From positions 873,001 to 937,000 of the forward strand of contig OX387199.1 of NCBI GenBank assembly GCA_947561715.1: DNA of 64,000 nucleotides, read 5' to 3'. Position 1 is the stretch's first letter. Each line of letters starts with the position of its first letter. Under the pieces are notes generated by a model, which saw only the letters and a list, made by a program, of their open reading frames with translations, made no database searches and was not told the DNA's origin. The translations under genes and the position numbers were made by a program. This document shows positions 1 through 10,906 of the stretch, piece by piece. This DNA is from Ascidia mentula. Its lineage: Eukaryota > Chordata > Ascidiacea > Phlebobranchia > Ascidiidae.

Positions 1-754
1 CGACTGTGCTCAACTCATGGAATGTGCTGTGCCAAAAGTTTTTTATTTCTTAGTCTGTCAGGAAAACCAAACTTTAGTTTCAATGCAAATGCTGAACATT
101 TCTTGGTCCTTTGGAATTATAATTTCATTTCGTGGGATGAAATCATAATAGGGATTTAGTAAATTGTCAGCAGGGGATTACATACACCGTGAAATTGCTC
201 CTACATACTCACAAAACACAGTTAAATTATATTGGGCGTGGTCTACGATAAATTGCACCTTGGGGCAATCATGATATTAGGGACAAACCCTTTGTATGAC
301 AAACGTTGTCATTAGACTGAGTTTTGCGATGTTGAGACCGTTTGGATTTTAAACTGGGCAACATTTTATTCTAGCCCTATGCCGAGCTACACAAACATGA
401 ATGCTCCATCATATATTGCCACCAAATAATATACTTTATCTGCTATTGCGGTATTTGGTTATTGTGGCGCAATGTCAATACCGTATTTCTACAAACTTTG
501 TGGTGAAGTTGATTTTTGAGAATGATTCAAGGAAGCAAAAATCAAAATTGTTACTGCAAAAATGACCTTCAAAAGTTCTCTACTTGTCAATATTATCACA
601 CATGACGGAAAAGTAGAGAGTTTTATCAGGGAAATAGTCAATCATTAAACTTGACAGAGTTTGCGTGTATGATTACCAATGTACGCAACGACATGCAGCA
701 ATTTGGCAGCCATGCGCCAGACAACATCGCCAAGGCAACAAGCAAACCAGTACG
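1..754. other. 5' flank, no gene recognised
   Basis: AT-rich sequence upstream of the first TIR gene. Only short chance open frames occur, including a minus-strand frame at 638-877 that overlaps the first coding exon of the TIR gene. The promoter and any 5' untranslated exon presumably lie here, but no specific site was identified. Confidence 0.5.
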
Positions 755-3335
755 ATGAGCGATTCTATTTTGAAAGGTAAAGATTTTCAGAGTTTTTGTT
801 AAAGTTTGTATTCCGTGGTTTAGCTCGAAAGGGTATGGGGAGCTGCAGATTTGGTTTGGATATTTATTCACCAACAAGATTTCAATAAATAAAAGTATAA
901 TTTTAAAGGGTTATATGTGGTTAAGGGTTTGATTAGAAGGTATCTTCACTTAGAATCATATCGACAAGTAGAGCGATGTTTGGTCCAATGTTGGTAAGCT
1001 ACCATTGGTCAGGCCACAGTGTTCGATAAATAAGGTAACATTATTTGTGACGTATTTCTCGTCCTTCAGATCACAATCTGTTGGCTCAGATGAAGGAGCT
1101 GATTCCGGACAGAGCTGACAAGGCAAGAACGAAATAAAGCAACTAATATTTTAACCTAATTCCTCAGTTAATTTTGTGGTTGGAAAATACACTTGGATTA
1201 ATTGTTCTTGCGGCAAAAACGACGATTTTGGGGCTCAAACATTTACGCTTGTTTTACACAGGGGTTCTGGGACCTGACGAAAACCTGGCCCTAACCAAGT
1301 ATAAATACTGTCCTGTTGTTGCAGTGGCCTGACTTAAAATCAGCTCTGAGTGACGCCAGTGAGAAGATAATGACTTTGCCGGAGGGCGCACTAAAAGAGA
1401 AATTGTTGGACATCGCATTGGAAGTGGGCCAAGATTCAAGATACACAGTAAATATATTCCCCCAGATTCCAACCAGAATCTGGTTGTTATTAGGATTTGT
1501 TATTAATGTGTTTTTCTAAGGATTACGGAATCACTGCTCAGAGCTTTAAGGTCGTTATCAACTCTGGCTCCACGCTTGAAATCAGTTTACTTCTGAATCA
1601 TACTGGAATGATTGAACGATTATCAAAAGTAAGGACTTTGCGTGACTTATGAAATACGCATTTCGTTAACGCCTGTTTAGAACTGTCATAATTCATTGCT
1701 AATGCTGCCAGGCAAATTTAGTACTGCAAGACAGCTCTTCTGGCGAAAATAGTTGTAAGTGTCAACGTTTTCGGTTGCTATGCAGCAGCCTTCATCAGGA
1801 TGTGACGAAATGTATCTGTCTGCAGCTTTTACACAATTCATATTATTGGCTCCACATTTCTTTTAACTTAATGTTATCAGCACCTTCAATTTACGGAAGA
1901 CGAACAGTCCAAAATTGATTTGTTGAACGCTCTGAAGCAAATCGTCACTGATGACGCAATTTGTCTCGTCATCGCCAAGTCTCCTCTGTTGGACAGTTTA
2001 CTGGAAATAGGAGAAAGTACGTGAGAAAGTTAATTAAGGATTTTTCCAATCATTCCACCCACATAATATTAACTGTTTTTTACCACGATCAGAAACTCGA
2101 TACGTAAACTTTTTGTTTGATAAGCGAGTCTATAGCGCCATCATTGATTTTGCCATTCGCTTCAAAGGGCAGTTTTAAATCTATTAACTGTTAAAACTTC
2201 TGGTTGTTCAAACCAGCAGTAGCCATAGGCAGGTCGGACCAGTTAAGTTTTGCACCCCTCAAGGCTGTGCTTCCTGGGCGGTTGTCCAGTTCACATAACT
2301 GACGCGCCCGCTTTGTCGGTAGCAATGTTAACAAATGTATACCTCAGGTGCGAATGTGGGTGAAGAGTTACAGAAAAACACTCAGGAAGTTCTACTGGCT
2401 CTGGCCATGTCCGAGAAGACAAAGGACATCAATAAGTTGCAAAGCAAGTACGCAAAACAAATGAACCGACAGGGGTAAGAGAAGATACAATGTGGCAACT
2501 TATTATGACGAAAAACAAATAACGTTAAGTGATATTTGTGAAAAGCGGTTAAATTTCCTCAGATTGAAGGAAATAGTGATGGCGAGACGTTACGGGAAAG
2601 CTTGGAGGGGGAAACTCCTCGCGAATTTACTGAAGCAACGAAAACAGCAGCGGGAACAGGAGGAAAAAGAGAAGAGGCAAAATGAGAAGGAAGAGGAGGA
2701 AGAAAGAAGACAAGAAGAGGAGGTGAGACGGAGGAAAGAGGAATCGACAGAAGACGTGACTCCGAAGCACATCATGATCAGCTACAGTCGGAAAGATTAT
2801 GATTTCGCTGCCGCTGTAAGATTTCTATGCTCTGAGTAATTTGTAAGCATCATATCATGTTACCATTTACTTCAGCTAGACAAGGTCTTGAAGAACGCAG
2901 GTCTCCCGACGTGGATCAATCCGCAGGATGACTCAACGGACGTGTTGGAGATGCTGGCGGATGCGGTGGAAAACGCGTCGTGTCTCCTCATCGTTGTCTC
3001 TTCCCATTACGAGAAGGATTTCAGCTGTAAGATGGAAGCGAGATACGCTTACGAAATGGGGATTCCCCTGTTTCCTGTGAGAGTGGAAAAAGATTATCTT
3101 GTTAATGGATGGCTGGGTGAGTCTTGTATGAAAAGATGGATATTACGGCGCGGAAATAAAAGGACATGTGCGTTTTTTCAAACAAACTGAATATTTGAAA
3201 CGAGCGAAATATATTTCAGATTCCATCACTACTGGGATGAGCTTTCATGAGTTTCTGAGACCCGAACAAATCACTCCGCAAAAATGTCGAGTTCTTACCT
3301 TGATCATCAAAAACTCTCTGCCACGAGACCGTTAA
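755..3335 (+). CDS. TIR-domain protein with N-terminal helical region (paralogue 1)
   Basis: About nine exons give a protein of roughly 390 residues. The first coding exon is only 22 nt (755-776, MSDSILK); exon 2 is 1070-1122 and exon 3 is 1325-1447. The N-terminal half has Leu-rich, probably helical segments with no domain I can name, possibly ARM/HEAT-like. A strongly charged Glu/Lys/Arg stretch at about 2640-2750 follows, then a TIR domain opening with KHIMISYS and split by an intron near 2816-2876. The second half contains LPTWINPQDD, a SSHY motif, CKMEARYAYEMGIPLFPV and GWLG, the pattern of TIR_2-type domains. The Glu in CKMEA aligns with the NADase Glu of SARM1, so NAD cleavage is possible (inference). 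The last exon ends at a TAA. AATAAA follows near 3530. Exon order, phases and start match the downstream paralogue, which supports the model. Confidence 0.85.
1758..1810 (-). ncRNA. Hammerhead-like motif of Penelope-element type (intronic)
   Basis: The minus strand carries CTGATGA, then a hairpin (GGCTGC / GCAACC, five of six pairs) and then GAAAACG. This is the order of conserved hammerhead core blocks with stem II between them. It lies in an intron of the first TIR gene. Penelope-like retroelements are known to carry minimal hammerheads of this form. Stem I is weak here, so this is probably a relic of an element end rather than an active ribozyme. Confidence 0.35.
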
Positions 3336-4357
3336 CTCATCACTGTGCAAATTCCTTGTGGCATTCAGATTTGCTGCATGCAATGGCTGTTTGTGTGCAA
3401 TTTCATTGTATAACTGTTGTTTAGTCGAGTGCTTCTTGTGATGTAAAGGTCAACACTTTGATGAATCTCGAGCGTTAAATTAGCATCGTTTGTATCGCGA
3501 TTATGTCTTCAAATGATTGCACAACGAGAATAAAGCAATAATCCGAGCGAAGCAAGAAATTGATGCATGTTTGTTATGTGCATGTTTTTGACAGAAATTG
3601 ATACATGAAAAAGTTGCAAGCTGCATAACGTCCTTGGCAATGAACTTATATTTGCCAGTTTAAAGCATGTAACCGTTGAACTTTGTCCACGTGAATTTGC
3701 TCGTTTGGCAAGGTCAAATGTTGTCTTCACAAACACTTAAACCGGGAGCTCGAAATTTAACAATTAACTTCAGGTTCAGACTGATTAAATATTACTACAT
3801 GTCTGTGAATTGCACCCTGTCATTTATGCAAAGTCTGCAATGCATTAACTTAACATAAACGGTTTATCAGGTTTTTATATTCAGTTCACACGTGGTTTAA
3901 TGCAGTTGTTCTGGGGTAACGGTAAGCAGATACTAAAAAAAGCGAAACTTAAGTTTGAACATTTACCGACTTTCAAAACAATGAAGCGCAACAGCGGAAC
4001 ATGACGTCAGATATCAGGTAGTAATTTTTCACTCACACATCCACAACAACAATATATTAAAGATAAAATTCCAACAAAACACGGGCTGAAGATCTTGGCA
4101 CCTTGACGTCATCTGATCAAAAATTTGAACTATAGCAGAGAATTTTTTTTACCCAACCACAAAGGCTATATATTAGTCGGCCAAACATCACATTACTTAA
4201 TGCATACATGCCGCCAACAATAACACTTTGCTGCAGCGTGAATTTGTGCGGTTCGAGGTAATGATTAACGATTACATTCCCGAAAGTTTAGTGAAACAAA
4301 GTGCAACAGCGAATCTCACTATGGTTTGGTCGCAGCAAACAAGCAAGCACCGGCAAA
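3336..4357. other. Intergenic region between the TIR genes
   Basis: Contains the 3' untranslated region of the first TIR gene (AATAAA near 3530) and the promoter side of the second. Only short open frames are present, and none shows family similarity or splice support. Confidence 0.5.
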
Positions 4358-7079
4358 ATGAGCAACTCAGCAATCAAAGGTAATTGCAGGTTTCTTTCTT
4401 TGTCAATTAATATAGGTTTCCCGTATATATGTGGGAAAGGTAATGTCTGTGTTTGTGGACAAAAATCTTCAAATATTGGACGTGTTGTTTGTCATTTCTG
4501 TCGTGTTGTTGCCTCGTTCATCGCATTGATGTTGTCCTAATAAAATGCAAGCTAAATGTTTTAATGTGTTTTAATTTTGACACAAGCTATTCTGGGGTCG
4601 ATACGAACAAAAGTTTGAGAAACACCAATTCTGAAGTAATTGTTTATTTTTTAGGGCAAATGTTTCACAGTGAAATTGTACAACTTTTCCCGGAACGTGC
4701 AAAACAAGTATGAAAATAAATACTTTAACAATACAAGTGTGTTTCTTTGTGTTATTGTATGCATGAATAACTTGCGATAATGAACCTTTCTAGGCCCAAA
4801 TCGTGTGGTTAATGTCACACAGATATGTTCAAATACAAATGCACTGTGAGTTCTTCACAATTTACAATCTGCATTTTATGACAGTGGACATCGTTGAAAA
4901 CAGCCTTACTGGGTGTCAACAAACTTATTGCCGGAATGCCGGAAGACGATCGGAAACGTAATCTGTTGAAAGTCGCGGTTTACATTGGACAGGACAAGGC
5001 ATTTCCTGTAAGAAAAATAAACATAACAGAAAAACATAGATGAAGGCACGTTCATTAAAGTGTGTGTAAAGTTTCAAATTTAAATTACTAACTCAGCTAT
5101 TCCGAAGTTGTGTTGCTGTTTACTCGGGTTTTACACGGATAATGTTTGTACACAGTTTGAATCCATGAACTACATCATTGTGTTTATAATCCGCAAGTTA
5201 CAAGTGTAAATTTTGCCTAAACACTAATCAGATGTCGGTTGGTTGCTGTCCCAAATTAGAACGTTCTTACTTTTAAGGACTTGGAGCTTACGGCCATTTG
5301 TTTCATTATCGTGGCCAAATCGAAGTCAGAAAATGAAACAAAAACATTGGTTGGCAACAAAGAAACTCAACACAGACTGCTTAAAGTAAGTGGGCACGAA
5401 ATATATACGAATTTGTAGAAAAAAATTGGGCGTTCAAAAACATAAGTGTTTTGCAGTGCTTGAAATCTAAGGAAGGTCAAGTGGCCAAAGTTGAAATATT
5501 GGATGCAGTAAACATAGCGGTTGTCGATGATAACAACAGTTACGTCATCACCCAATCCTGTCTGTTGGATTGGTTGGTTGAATGCATGGAATCAGGTACC
5601 ATGCAAAGTTGTTGATTGTTTATGTGACTTTTCGAACACATCATTTGTTGCAGAACAAAAAGAAAATGTTCGAAACAAAGCTCAAGAAGTGATTATGACG
5701 TTATCAACGGTGGACAAAAACAAGGACATCTTGAATGCGAACAAAAAGTTGCAAAACATATTGCCAAAAGTTCCGACCGGTAATCCATCGCAGCAAACTA
5801 GGTATGAAGGAAGGCGTTTTATGCCGTTTATTGTGTATTTTGGGCGAGCCTATTTATACTCAGAAGGCTTCATACGTATACAACTTTTTGTTTTTTATTT
5901 CTATCATAAAGTATTTAAATATTATTACAAATATTTTAGCCAATCGAAATGTTGGGGTAGCCCTGCCATAGAAGATTCAACTGCAAATAAATCGATAGTG
6001 CGTTTCTTACATACTTATGCAACTGTGCGTTTTTGCACCAATTGTTTTGTGTCAGTTTTCAGCAAGTGGCAATTGCGAAGAGGCTCGGGAAACAATGGCG
6101 ACAAAAAATGATTGCAAATATGTTGAAGAAATCCAATGAGCAGAGGGCGATAGAAGAGGAAAAGAAAAAAAGGGAAGAACCCAAAACTGAACAAACAAAA
6201 ACGACATCAGAAAGTAAACACATAATGATCAGTTACAGCTGGGAAAACCAAGAAATTGCGACTGCTGTAAGTTATGAGGTTTGCAGGCTTTGCAGCCCAG
6301 GCATTGCAGCCTATCCTGTCAATCATGCCATTGCATGTAATATTACTGCTGTAAGTTATTGCTTAGTCTATTTGTTCTCTGTAGTTTGTCGAGCGAAAAA
6401 TTATACATCTGTAGTCACCACATGATAACCAGGAAAAATGAGAAAGAATCTTATTTATTGATGATACATTTGCACAAAACAAACATGTTTAAACGCAAGT
6501 GTTTTACGTTAAAGTTTTTTTCCGTCTTATTCTTCTGTATGACTGAAATTTTAACTTTGTCAGCTGAATGAAGTTCTCACCAAATCTGGTGTTCCGACGT
6601 GGATTGATCGGCAGAACGACGGCATGGATTTGATGCAAATGCTCGCCGAAGCTGTTGAGAATGCCTCATGCTTGCTGGTACTCGTTTCGTCCCATTACAA
6701 ATGCAGTGCCAACTGCAAGAGGGAGGCAAACTACGCTCACCAGATGCAGAAACCTCTCTATCCCGTACGTGTGGAGCGGGGGTATTCTCCGACCGGATGG
6801 CTTGGTAATAAAAATCATATCTTGAATAGAATAAAAAAAATAACACAAGAGATAATAGGAATTATGCCGCACACTTTGCCGTGTCACCTCTTGGCGGTCT
6901 GCATAGATATTGGGTCTACACAGAAGGAGCGAATTTTACGAATTTTAATTTTTTTGATTGCCTCAGGTATGATAATCAGCGGAATCAGATACTATGATTT
7001 CTATGCACCAGAAGATGTTACACCGCAAGCATGCAGACAACTCATCCAGGTTTTAAAAAACACTATCCATTCTGCGTGA
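4358..7079 (+). CDS. TIR-domain protein with N-terminal helical region (paralogue 2)
   Basis: Tandem paralogue of the gene at 755-3335 with the same exon plan, again starting with a 22-nt coding exon (4358-4379, MSNSAIK). Successive exons encode FHSEIVQLFPERAKQ, a Trp-led helical exon (near 4888-5008), and exons near 5279-5385, 5458-5596 and 5654-5801. A Lys/Glu-rich linker follows, then the TIR domain starting KHIMISYSW near 6215. After an intron the domain continues with VPTWIDRQND, SSHYKCSANCKREANYAHQM, PLYPVRVE and GWLG. The Glu of CKREA is at the position of the SARM1 NADase Glu. The last exon ends at TGA 7079. A small repeat interrupts the donor of the first TIR exon and duplicates that splice site, so two in-frame isoforms are possible. 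Function in innate immunity or NAD metabolism is inferred from the domain only. Confidence 0.85.
6276..6344. mobile_element. Short SINE-like insertion at a splice donor, flanked by a 15-bp duplication
   Basis: A 69-bp segment lies between two perfect copies of ACTGCTGTAAGTTAT (6261-6275 and 6345-6359). Part of it (TTTGCAGGCTT, then CAGCCCAGGCATTGCAGCC) recurs at about 55038-55075, within the tRNA-related repeat in an arylsulfatase intron. The flanking direct repeat looks like the target-site duplication of a LINE-mobilised short element. The target was the exon/intron junction of the TIR gene, so both copies contain the donor GCT|GTAAGT. Confidence 0.7.
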
Positions 7080-7486
7080 ATCTTTTAAAAGCATTTCTTT
7101 TTTCTGTTCAGAAATGCAAAAATGACTTACCGCCCTACTACCGAAACATGTACTTTTTTACTTATTTTTATGCAAAGCTGACTTTTATCACTATAAAAAT
7201 GTGAAGTTTGCCTACAACAGATATTACCAAACCAGTACTTGCTATTTCTGTGTGATTTTCGTACATGTGTCTTGTACGCTATTTATCGTCGTCAGTGCAA
7301 TAAATTGTGAAAAATGTCTTGATTGATTTGCGAAAAGGTGATATCAAAAGCTTTTTAGCAACTTTGACGTATGTTAATAATTGGAAAACGGTAAGATTTC
7401 TATCCCGACAGGTCAATTTTACTGCTCATCCGATTTAACAAGTATGCAGTGACAAAATCTCTTGAATCTTCGCGAGAATTTTCGCA
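7080..7486. other. Intergenic, TIR gene 3' UTR and MRPS21 upstream region
   Basis: Holds the 3' untranslated sequence of the second TIR gene, with a likely polyadenylation signal (CAATAAATTG) near 7300, and the short promoter side of MRPS21. Nothing else recognised. Confidence 0.5.
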
Positions 7487-7768
7487 ATGTCCAAGCATTT
7501 AAAATGGATGAATCGAACGGTGATGGTGGTAAAGAGCGGTTCATCAGATATGGAGAAACCATGGGAGATTGCGTACAGCAAGCTCAATCGGCGTCTTCAC
7601 AAAGAAAACATTTTACAAACCACCAAACGCAATCGCTACTACGAAAAGAATTGGATGCGGCGAAGAAGGCTTGCATATGAAGAATGCAGGTCGATTTATA
7701 ACGAAGAAATGCACAGAAAAATGAAATTTTTAGGCATGGTTAACCATAGCCAGCCATGGCGAAGATAA
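7487..7768 (+). CDS. MRPS21: Mitochondrial small ribosomal subunit protein bS21m (MRPS21)
   Basis: Single open exon of 93 codons, close to the 87 residues of vertebrate MRPS21. The start MSKHLKWMNRTVMV matches the family opening MAKHLKFIARTVMV. The middle has RRYYEK-type spacing (RNRYYEKNWMRRRR), then YEECRSIYNEEMHRKMKFL and the C-terminal SQPWRR, equivalent to the family end DPWQ. The protein is very basic, as expected of an rRNA-binding mitoribosomal protein of the small subunit. It follows the second TIR gene by about 400 bp on the same strand. An AATAAA near 7847 provides a polyadenylation signal. No intron interrupts the coding sequence. Confidence 0.93.
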   Translation: MSKHLKWMNRTVMVVKSGSSDMEKPWEIAYSKLNRRLHKENILQTTKRNRYYEKNWMRRRRLAYEECRSIYNEEMHRKMKFLGMVNHSQPWRR

Positions 7769-8460
7769 GTGACGCACAAGATTTTAATTTTCTGAACTCT
7801 TTTGTACCATCACCAACTGATAGTTGTGTTTGTTCATGTGTCATGAATAAAATTTAACATGTCTTGAATTAAATATATCTGGTGGTTAACGGCAAAGTAT
7901 GTATTCACAAAAACTTTATCATGTAAGCTAAGCATTTAAGTACAGCCACAGAAAGTGGAGTCCTGTTCAAATACTGCCATCATATTTATTGAGAAGTTCA
8001 ACCATGTTGTAAAACAGCAGCATACAAAAATTTCCTATTGAAAGACACAATTTGAGATTGCTATAGATGAGCTTTCCTTTATCAGATCAAGTTTATCTGA
8101 TGCAAAAAAAAACAAGCAACGGGAGTGAAAGAAAAACGAACAAAGAGTAACACTGATTCGATCAGAAGCAATGTACAAACAAGTTTTTTGTGAAACTCTC
8201 AAAATCCTGTTTGTTTAAAAACACTGCATGAACTTGCAACTGCCCTCATCATTTTTCATGGTTGATTTTTAGTAAAAGGCAGCAAACACAAAAGCAAAAG
8301 TGCAATCGGCAAAAATCTTCCATCTTCAAAAGATAAAAACAGTAAAAACGAGTGTTGCAAAAATTGCAACTGGGCAGTACACGATATATTCCAGGATTGA
8401 GGAAAACTGCTTCATAAAACAAACAGCTAAGAACATCATTATTACATTTATAATGCATCA
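7769..8460. other. Convergent intergenic region MRPS21 / FAM76
   Basis: Contains the 3' ends of two convergent genes, with AATAAA near 7847 on the plus strand for MRPS21. Open frames here are short and not supported. Confidence 0.5.
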
Positions 8461-10374
8461 TTATGCTTTTCCTTTCGACAACTGAGAAATCTTCTTTAAC
8501 AATTCATGATTTTTGGCCATAGCAGCCTCTTTGCTTTTGAGGAATTCATCTTCTTGACTTCGAAGTTTTGCTTGCAAGCTCCGTTCCTCTTGTAAATGAT
8601 CAACTTTTAATCTGGAAATCTGTAAAAAAGAACAACATGATAAAACAACATTACATATTTGGATAAGGAAGGAGTTGAAACACAAACTAAAGACCAGGCA
8701 TTTCCAAAATGTAAGGAAAGTTTACAAAATTTAACAATTTTACCTGCTTATCTTTTTCCAGGAGCAGTTGGTCTTTCTTGGTCAATTGTTTTTTGAGTGA
8801 ACTTATTTCATCGCGTAGCTTGGTCACCATAACTATGTTGTTGTCACTGACAGGTGGCACACCTGAAATGGAAAACCCAACACTAATTAACAAAGTTAAT
8901 GATGTTTCAACTGAATATACCAAATTCCAATGATGAACCATTACGCATTCTTTCAGCAGTTTTAAATAACATTGAGGGGGTGGGGGATGACTCATTATCC
9001 GATTTGCTGTCACCAGCTGATGCTGTCAACCTGTTGAAGAATGTTTTTGAGATCAGAGAAACAACAAGAATATTCCTGCAGGAAAACAAAAACTTTCAGG
9101 GTAATTTGCGCGCAGTAAATACCTGGGTGTACTCCGTTCATTATCCGACTTGGCTGTTTCAGGCGTTACCCGTTTCTCTGATGGTTGTGATGATTCTATT
9201 TTCATTTCAAACTTCTCCAACTTAGAATCTAAAGAACTTTTATTATGCTTGGATCCTTTTCCCCTGTCTTTATGCCTTTGTTCAGTGGCTTGTCTGCTGT
9301 TGTGTTGAGCTTTTTTTCGAAGTTCATCCCTGGAACTGCTTCTGTTTGACGTGGTCGGTCTCTCCTCCGATCTTGCACGCTCTGGTTTGTTTGTCTTTCT
9401 GTAATCCTTGTCTTCACCAAACAGTTCCTTCCATACCTGGTCACAGCTATTTGGGCTCGTTCCCTTTCCTGTTTTGTGTTTCTTAGCCTGAGAATGTAAA
9501 ACTGGTTACAAACACAAAATAACAAACAATAATTCTTACCTCATTTTGAAGTGTGTGCTGATCATTTGAGTTTGCATGTTTGCGCTTACCTTTTCTTAAG
9601 TCCTTCTGCATTGTGACATAACAAAGCCAACACAATATCAGATCATTGATCTGAAAATCACGCAACCGAATAATCCCAATAGTTAAAAAATACATAAATG
9701 TTAATAAATACCCTTGCTTTGGAATGGTCAAATGCAGCTTTCAGATTGCATTTATGGCAATTAATTGGGGGGCCATATTTTTTTAAGCTACTGGAACATC
9801 TTTGACATTTATCTCCAATAAATGCTGATTGAAGTTTGCAATATGAACATTTTCCCGGCTGAATAACAAATTAGTGTAGTACTGAAATACAATTACAATG
9901 AAAATGCAACAGATAGCATGTGTTTGCCAATTTTCTGCAAGTTTCCACATACTGATGCAGTTTTGATACACATTCTGAGAACTGAAAATAAGATTTAAAA
10001 ATAAAAGGTTGGAAACAAACCTCTCCTCTCTCTTGAAAGTTCTTTTCACACCGATCACAAATATCCTTATCTACAATATTTTTGTTCTTTAGGTCCGTTT
10101 GGCAAAATTTGCAGTTGGTCGCTGTATCCGTCTTTCCTCTTCTTTTTTTATCATCTTTTTTGGATACCTTAGTAAGGCATTCCTATAAACACAACCACAA
10201 ACTCATGACATCTTCAAAAACGAAAAAAAAATTGTAACCAATTGGGCTTTATAAAAGTAAAGAAACCGAAACAAAAAATAATTGGTCTGGACTCACGCTG
10301 CAAATTTGCTGGTCTTCTGAAAGTTCGTCAAATCGAAACCATTGCAAGCACTTAGTACATGCGTACTTTGCCAT
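8461..10374 (-). CDS. FAM76: FAM76-family Cys-rich, coiled-coil protein
   Basis: Exon 1 encodes MAKYACTKCLQWFRFDEL, as in vertebrate FAM76A/B (start ATG at 10374). Exon 2 (about 10182-10021) has CKFC and CDRC pairs. Exon 3 (about 9858-9716) has PGKCSYCKLQSAFIGDKC and KKYGPPINCHKC, the most conserved part of FAM76. A short exon carries LCWLC. A Ser/Arg/Lys-rich low-complexity exon follows (about 9487-9120), then a poorly conserved exon (about 9032-8925). The last two exons form a coiled coil (VTKLRDEISSLKKQL, then NHELLKKISQLSKGKA), as in the human C-terminus. Several CxxC pairs suggest zinc binding. FAM76B is a nuclear-speckle protein in vertebrates; the same location is inferred here. The upstream neighbour on the same strand is shugoshin, 532 bp away. 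Confidence 0.92.
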
Positions 10375-10906
10375 AGCAGATTCTTCCTAATAAAACTTTA
10401 GCATTATTGTGCTTAATTGAAAATAAATTATTCCCGTTTAGTTTACAAACAAAAGATGGAATCTCGAATTCCGTCAAAACAAAATTCTCTGTCTCGCATC
10501 CGTGTAGCGAACGTTATTGTTACGACTCACCTTAAAGACACGGAACTTGTTTTTTATGCGAAGATTGTGTGACTTTTGTCATTTTTTCATTTATGTTGGC
10601 CATACTTTTAATGTTTTGCCCCCAAACTGAAGTAGGACTATTTCAAATGCCCCGTACACAGCAATACGACTTTTCGTACACACGTAATCCAGAACAAAAC
10701 AACAAAAATTGTCTTTTGGATATTTTGTAATTAAAAAGTGCAATGCACTGGAACTAAACATAGACAATTTTAACTCTTAAAATGTAAGCACAACACAGTT
10801 CAGGTAATGCCGTACAAAACATACGACAACAAAGCACACAGCTAAAAGGCAATTAACTAAAACAACGAATATCAAGCACTGTATTGAGCCATAATAATAT
10901 CCTCTT
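10375..10906. other. Intergenic, shugoshin 3' end to FAM76 start
   Basis: About 530 bp between two minus-strand genes. It must hold the FAM76 promoter and the 3' UTR of the upstream shugoshin gene. No recognisable element was seen. Confidence 0.5.

Noticed and set aside
7462-7680. Plus-strand open frame overlapping MRPS21
   Set aside because: Out-of-frame shadow; the frame at 7487-7768 matches MRPS21.
4358-7768. Operon joining the second TIR gene and MRPS21
   Set aside because: About 400 bp separate them, with an apparent polyadenylation signal near 7300, and no trans-splice acceptor could be singled out. Same-strand order alone is not enough.
8899-9225. Plus-strand open frame of 108 codons
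   Set aside because: Antisense to FAM76 exons, which have family similarity and splice sites on the minus strand.
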